This document shows positions 1-7,241 of a stretch of 43,794 bases of DNA, in pieces. The notes beneath the pieces are model-generated. The model was not told the origin of the DNA and made no database searches. It worked only from the letters and a program-made list of their open reading frames with translations. The number at the start of each line of letters is the position of its first letter. Position 1 is the first letter of the stretch. The position numbers and the translations under genes are program-made. This DNA is from an uncultured Bacilli bacterium (GTDB lineage Bacteria; Bacillota_I; Bacilli_A; RF39; UBA660), in contig CAKOSZ010000010.1 in NCBI GenBank assembly GCA_934119955.1, positions 1 to 43,794 of the forward strand, given 5' to 3'.

Positions 1-389
1 AACATTTGACCAAAAAATACTGTATGAGTTTCATTTTCAACAAAGCCCTCCACATCACATATTAAATAACCTAAAGTATTACTAATAATGTTTATTCCGT
101 CAACTTCTCTATATTCTATTTCCTTAAATTTATCAATTTCTCTACTAGATTTAAATCCAAATGTTTCTATAATTTTTGGATTAACTTTTTTCCCAATAAT
201 TGACAAGGCAAATTTTTGATTTGACTTAATTAATTGATTAGTAAAATTCTTTTTATTTACTGACACTATGATAGTAGGTTTTTCTCCTTTTCCTACTTGA
301 GCAACAGCATCAACTATGCAACCTCCACCTTTTGTTGTCAAAACATACATTCCATGTGTTATTTTTGATGTTACATCTACATTTCTCAT
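1..389 (-). CDS. Flavin reductase-like domain protein (partial, C-terminus outside window)
   Basis: I read this gene by translating the minus strand from an ATG at 387-389; it runs off the left edge after about 129 residues. The N-terminus (MRNVDVTSKITHGMYVLTTK, then a GGGCIVDAVAQV stretch) resembles the FMN-binding flavin reductase domain found at the start of high-molecular-weight rubredoxins and related flavoproteins, which pass electrons to oxygen- or peroxide-reducing partners. A rubredoxin domain, if present, would lie outside the window. AGGAGG sits just upstream of the ATG. The stop of ndk overlaps this start by one base (TAATG), so the two genes are translationally coupled. Family assignment is by pattern only. 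Oxidative-stress genes (perR-rbr) lie 7 kb away, which fits but does not prove the role. Confidence 0.6.
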   Translation of the reverse strand, partial: MRNVDVTSKITHGMYVLTTKGGGCIVDAVAQVGKGEKPTIIVSVNKKNFTNQLIKSNQKFALSIIGKKVNPKIIETFGFKSSREIDKFKEIEYREVDGINIISNTLGYLICDVEGFVENETHTVFFGQM

Positions 390-808
390 TAGTTCCTCCT
401 ATCCTTAAAGAATCTTTCTATTTCTATTATTGCTTCTTCTTTGCTACCAGATCCATGAATTACATTAATACTTTTATCAGTGCCATATTTTCCCCTTATT
501 GTTTCAGGCCCTGCAATCTTACTATCAGTTGGCCCTATCAACTTTCTAAATCTTTCAACTATGTTATCTCCTTCTAAAAGTAAAATTGCTACTTTATCAG
601 AAGTCATATAGTCAACAAGCTCTGGGAAAAATGGTTTATCTATCAAATGAACATAATGTTCTTTTAAGATTTCTTTATTCAAATATTTCAGATAAAAATC
701 TTTAATAGTAAATCCTTCATTGTAAATGGCCTCTATGATTTCATCTAAATACACCATTCCATCTGGCTTTACAATAGCAAGCGTCCTTTCTTTATTATTT
801 GTTTTCAT
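389..808 (-). CDS. ndk: Nucleoside diphosphate kinase
   Basis: This 139-residue protein has the length of a standard NDK, which transfers the gamma phosphate between nucleoside triphosphates and diphosphates through a phosphohistidine. The N-terminal ERTLAIVKPDGM strand is the family signature, and NVIHGSGSKEEA near residue 117 carries the catalytic His. The RKLIGPTDSKIAGPETIRGKYG segment is the usual nucleotide-binding region. The start has a clear GGAGG upstream (GGAAGGAGGTTTGAATG on the minus strand). The stop overlaps the start of the flavin-reductase-like gene by one base, so the pair is likely one transcript. Confidence 0.95.
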   Translation of the reverse strand: MKTNNKERTLAIVKPDGMVYLDEIIEAIYNEGFTIKDFYLKYLNKEILKEHYVHLIDKPFFPELVDYMTSDKVAILLLEGDNIVERFRKLIGPTDSKIAGPETIRGKYGTDKSINVIHGSGSKEEAIIEIERFFKDRRN

Positions 809-852
809 TCAAACCTCCTTCCAACCTTATTTGTTTTTAAAACTATTAATTA

Positions 853-1066
853 TTAAATCTTGCTTATTTTTATATTTTCTTCACAATAACCATCTCCTCT
901 TTTATCTCCATCATAGTATTCTTGCTCAGATAATCCACGTGATAATCTAGTAATCTGATTTATGAATTCATTCTTTAAAAGAGAAAAACAACCCAATTAT
1001 AAACGTTGAAATTATAGCTATTATTAATACATACTCCACTAATGTTTGCCCTTTAGTATTTAACAT
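853..1066 (-). pseudogene. Flp/TadE-type prepilin, broken by a single-base frameshift
   Basis: The minus strand from ATG 1064-1066 encodes 32 residues beginning MLNTKGQTLVEYVLIIA, a textbook class-III (Flp) prepilin: cleavage after G6, Glu at +5, Tyr at +6, then a hydrophobic helix. The frame stops at TGA (968-970). One base out of frame, the next 40 codons stay open (NEFINQITRLSRGLSEQEYY, then DGDKRGDGYCEENIKISKI) to a TAA at 853-855. That gives about 71 residues, the normal Flp length, if one base in the TTTTAAAG run near 974-981 is removed. A ribosome site (TAGGAG) precedes the ATG. A palindrome box and TGATATAAT lie 50-80 bp upstream. No Tad assembly genes are in the window. It may be a real pseudogene, a phase-variable tract, or an assembly error. 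Confidence 0.65.
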
Positions 1067-1117
1067 ATCTACTCCTATCTTTTACAACATGTTATAACCT
1101 CATTCTATCTCAACTCC

Positions 1118-1146
1118 ATTATATCACATTTCTACCGATTTCAGTA
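1118..1146 (-). promoter_or_regulatory. Promoter of the Flp-like pilin with palindrome box
   Basis: On the minus strand an extended -10 (TGATATAAT, 1118-1126) is preceded by TACTGAAATCGGTA (1133-1146). This box is a near-palindrome of consensus TACYGAWWTCRGTA, centred about 19 bp from the -10 centre, so it covers the -35 position. The same arrangement recurs at four other promoters in the window. The pilin ATG lies 52 bp downstream. Confidence 0.55.
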
Positions 1147-1172
1147 ATTTTTTAGTCGTTTTGTTTTAATTT

Positions 1173-1292
1173 TTAATATACTTTACTATTTTTCTCATCA
1201 AACATCTCATAAAACTTCTCTGCTGCTTTTTCTTGTTCATATCCTAATCTGTCAACCGATTTCAATAGATTTTCTACCGGTTTCAGCAAATC
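1173..1292 (-). other. Open 39-codon stretch without a start; possible gene remnant
   Basis: The minus strand is open from 1292 to a TAA at 1173-1175. It would encode a helical peptide starting DLLKPVENLLKSVDRLGYEQ, with the first heptads repeating every 21 bp. A stop lies directly before it and there is no ribosome site, so it is not a complete gene. It may be the tail of a deleted gene or simply a chance reading of the two palindrome-like boxes at 1253-1290. Outside this stretch and the pilin, the rest of 809-1403 shows only promoters. Confidence 0.25.
1253..1290 (+). promoter_or_regulatory. Two diverged copies of the palindrome box upstream of the Xre gene
   Basis: CAACCGATTTCAATAG (from 1253) and CTACCGGTTTCAGCAA (from 1274) both resemble the TACCGATTTCAGTA box and are spaced 21 bp (two helical turns). 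They lie about 90-110 bp upstream of the Xre -10 (TGATATAAT, 1369-1377), further than at the other promoters. They could be operators for autoregulation, but they also overlap a short open frame on the minus strand, so the call is uncertain. Confidence 0.35.
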
Positions 1293-1403
1293 TTATATTA
1301 ATATTTTAAATATTTTTATCATTTTCAGAAAAATTTATTGAAATCAAGAGATTTTTTTTTATTTTTTTTGATATAATTACATATAGACAAAGGAGGCCAT
1401 AAT

Positions 1404-1643
1404 ATGTCTTTTACGCAGGCAATAATTAATAGAATACATGAACTATGTGAAAAGAATCATATTACTCCAAATAAGTTATCAGAACTTTCCACTGTACCGG
1501 TAGCAACACTATTTGCGTTACTAAATGATAAAGTAGAAAATCCTAGTTCCAGAAACATATATAAAATGTGTAAGGTTTTTGGGATAACTATGGCAGAGTT
1601 TTATGATACTGATATATTTAATCAAATGAATTTTACGAAATAA
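1404..1643 (+). CDS. Small Xre-family helix-turn-helix regulator
   Basis: This 79-residue protein is a single Xre/Cro-type DNA-binding domain. Helices 2-3 are around NKLSELSTVPVATLFALLND (residues 23-42), followed by the conserved NIYKMCKVFGITMAEFYD segment typical of stand-alone Xre regulators. There is no effector or oligomerisation domain. The start is well supported by AAAGGAGGCCATAATATG and by an extended -10 at 1369-1377. Palindrome boxes flank the gene (1253, 1274, 1711), and the same box recurs in four other promoters. It is therefore the nearest candidate for the factor that reads that box; this link is inference only. A GC-poor hairpin with a T run follows the stop. Confidence 0.8.
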   Translation: MSFTQAIINRIHELCEKNHITPNKLSELSTVPVATLFALLNDKVENPSSRNIYKMCKVFGITMAEFYDTDIFNQMNFTK

Positions 1644-1654
1644 TTATTTATATC

Positions 1655-1680
1655 GCAACCTAAATGGTTGTTTTCTTTTT
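1655..1680 (+). terminator. Intrinsic terminator of the Xre gene
   Basis: GCAACC-TAAAT-GGTTGT forms a 6-bp hairpin (with one wobble) followed by TTTCTTTTT, 12 bases after the Xre stop codon. Confidence 0.6.
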
Positions 1681-1710
1681 ACATAATTTTTTATTTTTTT
1701 AAACATTTCC

Positions 1711-1740
1711 TACCGATTTCAGTAAATATTGTGATATAAT
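1711..1740 (+). promoter_or_regulatory. Palindrome-box promoter of the candidate RNA at 1745
   Basis: TACCGATTTCAGTA (1711-1724) is followed 20 bp later, centre to centre, by an extended -10 TGATATAAT (1732-1740). No protein-coding gene follows on this strand, so the product should be an RNA. The geometry matches the promoters at 1118, 7122, 7182 and 15552. Confidence 0.6.
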
Positions 1741-1744
1741 CTAA

Positions 1745-1890
1745 TTGTAGAGGAAATATGGGCATTTAAGTTATAAAGATGGATATATCAATGAGACCCC
1801 AACCTATTTTCTTCTACAACCCACTTTATATTTTTCATTTAATCTACACACTCCTTTCTGAAAATGAGGCAACAATGCCTCATTTTGTTT
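1745..1890 (+). ncRNA. Candidate structured small RNA of unknown class
   Basis: The transcript expected from the promoter at 1711-1740 has no long reading frame but can fold well. TTGTAGA (1745-1751) pairs with TCTACAA (1813-1819), and GGAAATA (1752-1758) pairs with TATTTTC (1805-1811). Inside, GGGCATT (1760-1766) pairs with AATG..CCC (1790-1799) around an AGA bulge. A strong terminator hairpin, AAAATGAGGCA/TGCCTCATTTT (1861-1886), followed by GTTTT ends it. The downstream gene is on the opposite strand, so this is a stand-alone RNA rather than a leader. It does not match 6S RNA, SRP RNA or a riboswitch I know. Covariation in relatives would be the deciding evidence. Confidence 0.5.
1861..1890. 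terminator. Terminator between the small RNA and the histidine kinase (possibly bidirectional)
   Basis: An 11-bp perfect stem (AAAATGAGGCA/TGCCTCATTTT, loop ACAA) is followed on the plus strand by GTTTTG. The minus strand has a shorter T run but the hairpin could also end the histidine kinase transcript, which stops at 1924. Confidence 0.7.
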
Positions 1891-1923
1891 TGCAAAAAAA
1901 GAAGAAACTCTTAAGTAATTAAG

Positions 1924-3132
1924 CTATTTAAAATACTTAATACTAAAAGTAGTTCCTTCTCCTTTTAAAGAATTCACGATAACTCTTCCATTATCCTTTT
2001 CTATTATTGCTTTTGCTAAAGATAATCCTATCCCATTACTATCACTACTAGAGTTTTTTCCTTTATAAAATCTTTTAAAAATATTTAATGTTTCATCTTC
2101 GCTCATACCTTTTCCAAAATCTTTTATTTTTATCTGGGTGTAAGTGTTATTTTCATCAACTTCAACAATAATTATACTGTCGTTAAAAGAGTAATCCACA
2201 GCATTTTTTAAAATATTTGTTAATGCTTCTACCTGCCATCTATAATCACAATATATTTTATTCTTACTTCTATCTTTAACAACAATTTTTATATTTTTTA
2301 AATCACACAAATTTTCAATATTTTCAATGCTTGAATTAATGATTTTTTTAACTGGTGTTTCTTTTCTTATAAATGTGATCGTATTAGATTCAAACATTGA
2401 TAGTTTCAGTATTGATTGAATTAGAAATGATATTTTAGAAATATCCTTTTTTACTTTCTTAATGAATTCTGGTTTAATTTCAATATCATTTTCTAAATCA
2501 TCAATAATATTATCTAACATTATAATTGATGATGTTAAAGGAGTTTTTAGTTGATGTGAAATATCTTCTAATGAATTTTTTAAATTAATCTTATCTTGAT
2601 TCGCTTTTTCCGTATTTTCTTTCAACATAACCGTTGTCTTATATATTTCGTGTTTTAATATTGACAGTTTATCTTCTGATACATCATTAATATCAATTTC
2701 ATAATTTTTTTGATTAATTTTTTCTAAGCATTTTATTATTTTTTCTATTTCATTATCTCTTTTAAAATAATATCTTACAAACAAATAAATCAAAATCATA
2801 AATGATAACAATAATATAAATATTTTTAATATATTAAATTTAATATATACTTCATTGTTTTGATTTATATATGAATCTTTATTAATATCATAACCGTATT
2901 CATTAAATAAATTATTTTTATTATTTGAATTTAGTATTTCTATTATTTCTTCTTTCTCTATTTCAGGGTATTTTTCTTGTATTTTTGCTACAATTCCATT
3001 TATTTTTTGATTTGTATTATATTTATATCTATTATATTCAACCTTATTAACTAGACAAAGTAGTATTATAAAGAACATAATTACGCATAAACTCTTCATC
3101 AAATATTTTCTTAAATATACATTATTACTCAT
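1924..3132 (-). CDS. Sensor histidine kinase of the OmpR-partner class
   Basis: The 402-residue membrane kinase has TM1 at about residues 11-29, an extracellular loop of about 70 residues, and TM2 at about 99-120. A HisKA domain follows with the phospho-acceptor His193 in EDISHQLKTPLTSS, then a HATPase domain (N box LTNILKNAVDYS, G1 DFGKGMS, G2 NGIGLSLAKAI). It overlaps the response regulator by 8 bases, so the pair is co-translated. The sensor loop is larger than in BceS-type intramembrane kinases, so a direct extracellular signal is possible. The adjacent ABC transporter genes suggest sensing of an envelope-active compound, as in Bce/Psd-type modules; that role is inferred from context. Confidence 0.9.
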   Translation of the reverse strand: MSNNVYLRKYLMKSLCVIMFFIILLCLVNKVEYNRYKYNTNQKINGIVAKIQEKYPEIEKEEIIEILNSNNKNNLFNEYGYDINKDSYINQNNEVYIKFNILKIFILLLSFMILIYLFVRYYFKRDNEIEKIIKCLEKINQKNYEIDINDVSEDKLSILKHEIYKTTVMLKENTEKANQDKINLKNSLEDISHQLKTPLTSSIIMLDNIIDDLENDIEIKPEFIKKVKKDISKISFLIQSILKLSMFESNTITFIRKETPVKKIINSSIENIENLCDLKNIKIVVKDRSKNKIYCDYRWQVEALTNILKNAVDYSFNDSIIIVEVDENNTYTQIKIKDFGKGMSEDETLNIFKRFYKGKNSSSDSNGIGLSLAKAIIEKDNGRVIVNSLKGEGTTFSIKYFK

Positions 3133-3775
3133 CTATTCTATAACCTATTCCTTTTACAGTAGTGATAATATCTGTTTCAAGCTTTTCTCTTATTCTTTTT
3201 AGATATACTGTAACAGTATGATCATCTACATCATTACCTGTCCAATCCCAAATTCTATCTAATATTGTTGCTCTTTTTACTACTTTGCCAACATGGTTAA
3301 ATAATAAGTGGATTATTTTTAATTCTAAACTAGATAGCTCTATAACCTCATTATCTCTATAACAAATCATTTTATCAAAATCAAAAGTTATGTTTTTTAC
3401 TTTAATGCTTTTTGTTAATTTATTTCTCAAAATTATTTTATCAACTCTTGCTAATAGTTCTTTAGTAGAAAATGGTTTTGTCATATAATCTTCAGCACCT
3501 AAATTCAATCCTTTTACTATATCATTTTCATCATCTTTTGCGGTAAGAAATACTACTGGTATTTTCTTTTCTTTAATAACATTTTCATAAAAATCAAAAC
3601 CATTACCATCAGGAAGAGAAACATCTAAAATAATAAGTGCTGGGGTATTTTTTTGCAAATACTTTTTTGCATCTTCTACATTTGTTAAGAACATTAATTG
3701 ATGATTGTTTTTCTTAAAGGCATATATAAGCCCTGTAGCTATATTTTCATTATCTTCAATTAATAATAAATTCAT
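3125..3775 (-). CDS. OmpR-family response regulator
   Basis: The 216-residue protein has a receiver domain (acidic pair ED in LLIEDNE, phospho-acceptor Asp51 in LIILDVSLPDG, Thr78, Lys100 in MTKPFS). A winged-helix DNA-binding domain follows (VDDHTVTVYLKRIREKLE recognition helix, TTVKGIGYRI wing). It is preceded by GGAGG and by its own extended -10 (TGGTATAAT, about 3800-3808), separated from the permease gene by a hairpin. OmpR-type regulators bind direct repeats spaced about 11 bp. Such a repeat (TGTAAC-N5-TGTAAC, 6999-7015) stands in front of the ABC transporter genes, which are therefore the likely target. Confidence 0.93.
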   Translation of the reverse strand: MNLLLIEDNENIATGLIYAFKKNNHQLMFLTNVEDAKKYLQKNTPALIILDVSLPDGNGFDFYENVIKEKKIPVVFLTAKDDENDIVKGLNLGAEDYMTKPFSTKELLARVDKIILRNKLTKSIKVKNITFDFDKMICYRDNEVIELSSLELKIIHLLFNHVGKVVKRATILDRIWDWTGNDVDDHTVTVYLKRIREKLETDIITTVKGIGYRIDE

Positions 3776-3799
3776 AGGGTTTTCCTCCTTTATAATCTA

Positions 3800-3808
3800 A
3801 TTATACCA
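3800..3808 (-). promoter_or_regulatory. -10 element of the two-component operon
   Basis: Minus strand TGGTATAAT, an extended -10, lies 25-33 bp before the response regulator start and just after a hairpin, so regulator and kinase can be expressed independently of the transporter. Confidence 0.5.
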
Positions 3809-3838
3809 TGAAAAGAGGATATTTTCTTCATATCCTCC
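3809..3838 (-). terminator. Terminator after the ABC permease
   Basis: On the minus strand AGGATAT-GAAGAAA-ATATCCT forms a 7-bp stem followed by CTTTTC, starting directly after the permease stop codon. Confidence 0.55.
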
Positions 3839-6289
3839 TTAGATAGTTTCTTTTCTTATTGTTTCAATTATATTTTGTTTATTTATTTTTTTAATAGAGT
3901 ATCTCATAATAGTATAAACTATTATAAATACAAATATTATACTAATAATAATTGCACCAAGTGGTAAATGATATGGTAACTCTAATTTTTCACTATAAGA
4001 AGCATGAATTAAGTAAGAACCTAGTATTCCTAAAATACATCCATATATTAATGATTTAGATGAATAAAATAAAACTTCTAAATTAATCATACGATTAAAC
4101 TCTTTTTTTGTCATACCAACACTTTTTAACATGGCAAACTCATTTTGTCTTAATTGCATATTTGATGTTAATACATTAAATATATTTGTTACTCCAATAA
4201 GAGTTATTACCACTATAAATCCATATAAGAATATACTTATAACTATTGAAATGGCTCTATCTCTTTTGGCTTGTTCCTCAAAATTATGAAACACTAATTC
4301 TTTATCTATTTCTTTTAATTCTTTGGATACTTCATATGGTTTATTTGCATCAATAACTAATCTAAATGGAGTAAAATTAAATTCATTATAATATTTTTCA
4401 TTTACTACTATTATACCACCATAATCTACATATCCTTCTAAACCGACCGGAAGTTTTTTGTTTACAGACATTAATCTAATTGAAACTTGCTCTTTTATGT
4501 TATCCTTGCGATATTCTAAATTCATAGTATCGCCTTTATTATATTTATATCTTCTTACAACTTTTCTTTTGCTATTTGGTCTATTAGTTAATTCAAATTC
4601 ATCAATTAAAATTCCATCTTTTTTTACTTCTTCATAATTTAAATTTAATTTCTTCACATAATCTTTAAATGTATCTTCATCTAATGCTTTTAAATTAATT
4701 GAAATTCCTTCAGCCGGTAGTTCATAATCTTCATATTTGCTTATCATTTTTTTATCAGTTACTTTAGCACTACCAGTTGAATCATAAATTACATAACTTT
4801 TATTGATATTATTTAATTTTTTTATTTTTTCTACTTGTTTTTCATTAGATTTTGACATGTTAAGATATACTATTATATTATAATCATAATTTTTATAATA
4901 TCTTGCAGCTTGATCAATAGTCTCTGTAATAAAATATGCTAATGATATAAAGGCAAATATACTTATAGTTAGAGATATTACAGTTGTTTTATATTTTTTC
5001 TTACTTCTTTTCAAATTTTTATATGCTATAACTCCACTAGTTTTAAATATTTTTTTAATTATTTTAGGAGTTCTTAATTTTTTATTAGTTATTTTTATAT
5101 CTTTTGCATTTTTTAAATTTTCTATTGGACTTACTAAACTTGCTCTTTTAGCAGATGATATACTTGACAAGTAGATTGTTACAAATCCTAAACATACTGA
5201 TAATAAAATATCTATATAATTCATTTTAAAAACCAAACCATTTATACTTTCAAGTAGAAAGTCGCCTATTAAAATGTTTACTACTTTTGTTAAAATAAAT
5301 GTTGCTAAAACACCACATAATATTCCAAGAGGAACACCAATAAGTCCTAATATTAGTCCTTCAAGTATAACACTCTTTTTTATTTGTTTTTTTGTTGCTC
5401 CAACACTGGAAAGCATCCCGTACATTTTAATTTTTTCCGTTGTTGAGATAGCAAATGAATTTCTAATACAAAAGATGCTAACCGCGACAATGATTGAAAT
5501 AACAACGCTCATTACAGCTATCATCATTTTGCTTGTTGTATCTGAGAAAGCAAATGCCTCCCACATTAATAATTGATGATTTATTGAGTAAGTAATTCCA
5601 TCTTTTTTAAATCTATTACTAGCAATATCATTATAATTGTTTGCACCTAACAACTCTGTAAATGATTGTTTATAATCTTTAGGATTTTTAAGAGCAACAA
5701 ATGCTTTTATATTGTTTGTTGTTTCGTCTGTTGTTATTCCATATTCACCAAAATAAGATTCATTTCTAGTAAAGAAACCAACTATTTTGTATTTTTTGAT
5801 AATGCTCTCGTTAGTCTTAGTATCAATTATGTTTAATTCAATAAATTCTCCTATTTTTAAATCATAGTTTAAAGCAAAATTATTCCTAAGAACAATTTCA
5901 TCTTTTGTTTTTGGAAATACTCCATCAACTAATTTATATGCTAAATTATTGAAGGTGTTATTGTCAGTTGAATATACGAATATATTTGTTTCTTCTTTTT
6001 CTATCTTCTTATATGAAGAAACACCTAATTCATATAAGGCATTAACTTTTTTAACATCTTTATTATGCTCATACTTTGATAATTGTTCTTTTGAAACTGA
6101 GTTAACTACTATATGTTAATAGCCATTTTCTGCTATATTATCTTGAATTAATGTTTCTTTAAAGGACGTAAACATCCCACTAACCGCACAAATAAGTGCA
6201 ACTGATAACATAATTCCAATAATACTACTTATAGTTCTTTTTCTATTTAATAAGAGGTTTCTTTTTGTTAATTTTGTTAGTATTTTCAC
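3839..6289 (-). pseudogene. FtsX-type ABC transporter permease with an in-frame stop at codon 58
   Basis: The full frame runs from a GTG (6287-6289, preceded by GGAGG) to 3839 and would encode about 816 residues. It opens MKILTKLTKRNLLLNRKRTI with TM1, then a large external domain. FtsX-like helices follow from about residue 250 (SVGATKKQIKKSVILEG motif), then a second external domain and C-terminal helices with KSVGMTKKEF. Codon 58 is TAA (6116-6118), leaving a 57-residue stub; the remaining frame is intact, with no other stop or shift. A possible internal restart at 5653 (604 residues) lacks TM1 and most of the first external domain. The start lies 2 bases after the ATPase stop. Either this is a recent nonsense mutation or a sequence error. 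The intact remainder argues against old decay. Confidence 0.8.
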
Positions 6290-6291
6290 AT

Positions 6292-6963
6292 CTATACCTC
6301 CTTAACAATTTTGCCATCTTCTATTTTAATTATTCTATCTGCACACTTTGCTATTTCCATATTATGTGTAATCAAAATTATGGTTTGACTATATTCCTTA
6401 TTTGATTTAATTAATAGTTCAACAATATCATCACTTGCCTTTGAATCTAAATTTCCGGTTGGTTCGTCTGCTAAGATGATTGTTGGGTTAGTAATTAATG
6501 CTCTACCTATTGATGTTCTTTGCTGCTGACCTCCTGATAATTGATTTGGCAAATGCTTTCTTCTATTAGTTAATCCAAGTAAATTCAGTAAGTTATTTAA
6601 GTTATTTTTATCTGGTTTTCTATTATCTAAGTCAAGCGGTAAAGTAATATTTTCTTCAACACTTAATATTGGAATAAGATTATAAAACTGATATATAAGT
6701 CCTATTTGTCTCCTTCTAAATATTGCTAAATTATCATCATTTAATGAATAGATGTTTTTTCCATCAATATAAACTTTCCCTTCTGTTGGTCTATCTACTC
6801 CACCAATTAGATGTAATAATGTAGATTTTCCTGATCCAGATGCTCCAACGATAGCAACAAACTCTCCTCTTTCTACCGAAAAAGTTACATGATCAAGAGC
6901 AATTACTTCTGATTCCCCTTTTCCATAAACTTTTGTTAAATTTTCAACTTTTAAAATCTCCAT
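6292..6963 (-). CDS. ABC transporter ATP-binding protein (MacB/BceA-like)
   Basis: The 223-residue ATPase has Walker A (GASGSGKST), Q-loop (IYQFYNLIPILSVEEN), signature (LSGGQQQR), Walker B (ILADEPTGNLD) and an H-loop (ILITHNME). The QQQR signature and short length match the MacB/LolD/BceA group that pairs with FtsX-type permeases for peptide or lipid export or for mechanotransmission. I place the start at the ATG 6961-6963 because AAGGAGG lies 5 bases before it; a longer in-frame ATG 15 bases upstream overlaps that site. The gene precedes the (interrupted) permease by 2 bases. Direct repeats upstream suggest control by the adjacent response regulator. Confidence 0.92.
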   Translation of the reverse strand: MEILKVENLTKVYGKGESEVIALDHVTFSVERGEFVAIVGASGSGKSTLLHLIGGVDRPTEGKVYIDGKNIYSLNDDNLAIFRRRQIGLIYQFYNLIPILSVEENITLPLDLDNRKPDKNNLNNLLNLLGLTNRRKHLPNQLSGGQQQRTSIGRALITNPTIILADEPTGNLDSKASDDIVELLIKSNKEYSQTIILITHNMEIAKCADRIIKIEDGKIVKEV

Positions 6964-6982
6964 ATTATCCTCCTTCATCTTA

Positions 6983-7015
6983 ATTATATATTACTAATGT
7001 TACATCTAAGTTACA
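6983..7015 (-). promoter_or_regulatory. Transporter promoter with a direct-repeat operator
   Basis: On the minus strand TGTAAC (7010-7015) and TGTAAC (6999-7004) repeat at exactly 11 bp, 10 bases upstream of a TATAAT (6983-6988). Tandem repeats one helical turn apart in place of a -35 are typical of promoters activated by OmpR-family regulators, and such a regulator is encoded just downstream. Assignment of this site to that regulator is inference. Confidence 0.55.
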
Positions 7016-7022
7016 AAATGAT

Positions 7023-7115
7023 AAAAAAAAGAGAATAGTATAAGCTACAATGGTAAAGGAGGTTTGTCTTAAATCTCTCTATTGCAGCTAGCCAATATAG
7101 CCATTCTATCCTCTT
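7023..7115 (-). ncRNA. Candidate structured RNA or leader closed by its terminator stem
   Basis: From an extended -10 (TGGTAAAAT, 7122-7130) the minus-strand transcript begins near AAGAGGATAG (7106-7115). That segment pairs over 10 bp (one G-U) with CTATTCTCTT (7029-7038), which is followed by eight U residues (7023-7030). The whole RNA of about 93 nt is therefore enclosed by a stem that also works as a terminator. Inside, AATGG/CCATT and TATTG/CAATA can pair. It could be a free small RNA or an attenuating leader of the ABC transporter 60 bases downstream, which also has its own promoter. No known class recognised. Confidence 0.45.
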
Positions 7116-7121
7116 AACACT

Positions 7122-7151
7122 ATTTTACCATATTTTTTTCCGTTTTCAGTA
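7122..7151 (-). promoter_or_regulatory. Palindrome-box promoter of the RNA at 7023-7115
   Basis: Minus strand TACTGAAAACGGAA (7138-7151) precedes the extended -10 TGGTAAAAT (7122-7130), 20 bp centre to centre, as at 1118 and 1711. Confidence 0.5.
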
Positions 7152-7181
7152 GAAAATTATTATTTGTTTACATAAAATATC

Positions 7182-7227
7182 TTGATATCAGTAAATTATT
7201 ATGATATATTATTAGTAATCATTACTA
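7182..7227 (+). promoter_or_regulatory. perR promoter: palindrome box, -10 and 7-1-7 PerR/Fur operator
   Basis: TTGATATCAGTAA (7182-7194) is the most diverged copy of the box shared with other promoters in the window, 21 bp from an extended -10 TGATATATT (7202-7210). Immediately downstream TAGTAAT-C-ATTACTA (7213-7227) is a perfect 7-1-7 inverted repeat, the form of Fur/PerR operators. It overlaps the expected transcription start, so autorepression by the encoded regulator is likely. Confidence 0.65.
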
Positions 7228-7241
7228 TTAAGGAGGTAATT

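Noticed and set aside
1745..1890. 6S RNA or a known riboswitch
   Set aside because: The length and bubble pattern do not fit 6S RNA, and no gene lies downstream on the same strand for a riboswitch to control.
3839..5653. A separate 604-residue permease gene
   Set aside because: The frame continues upstream to a GTG with a good ribosome site 2 bases after the ATPase; the 604-residue start lacks TM1 and a ribosome site, so it is the remainder of an interrupted gene.
7182..7241. Twenty extra N-terminal residues on the PerR-like protein
   Set aside because: This stretch contains the promoter -10, the 7-1-7 operator and the AGGAGG that places the start at GTG 7242.
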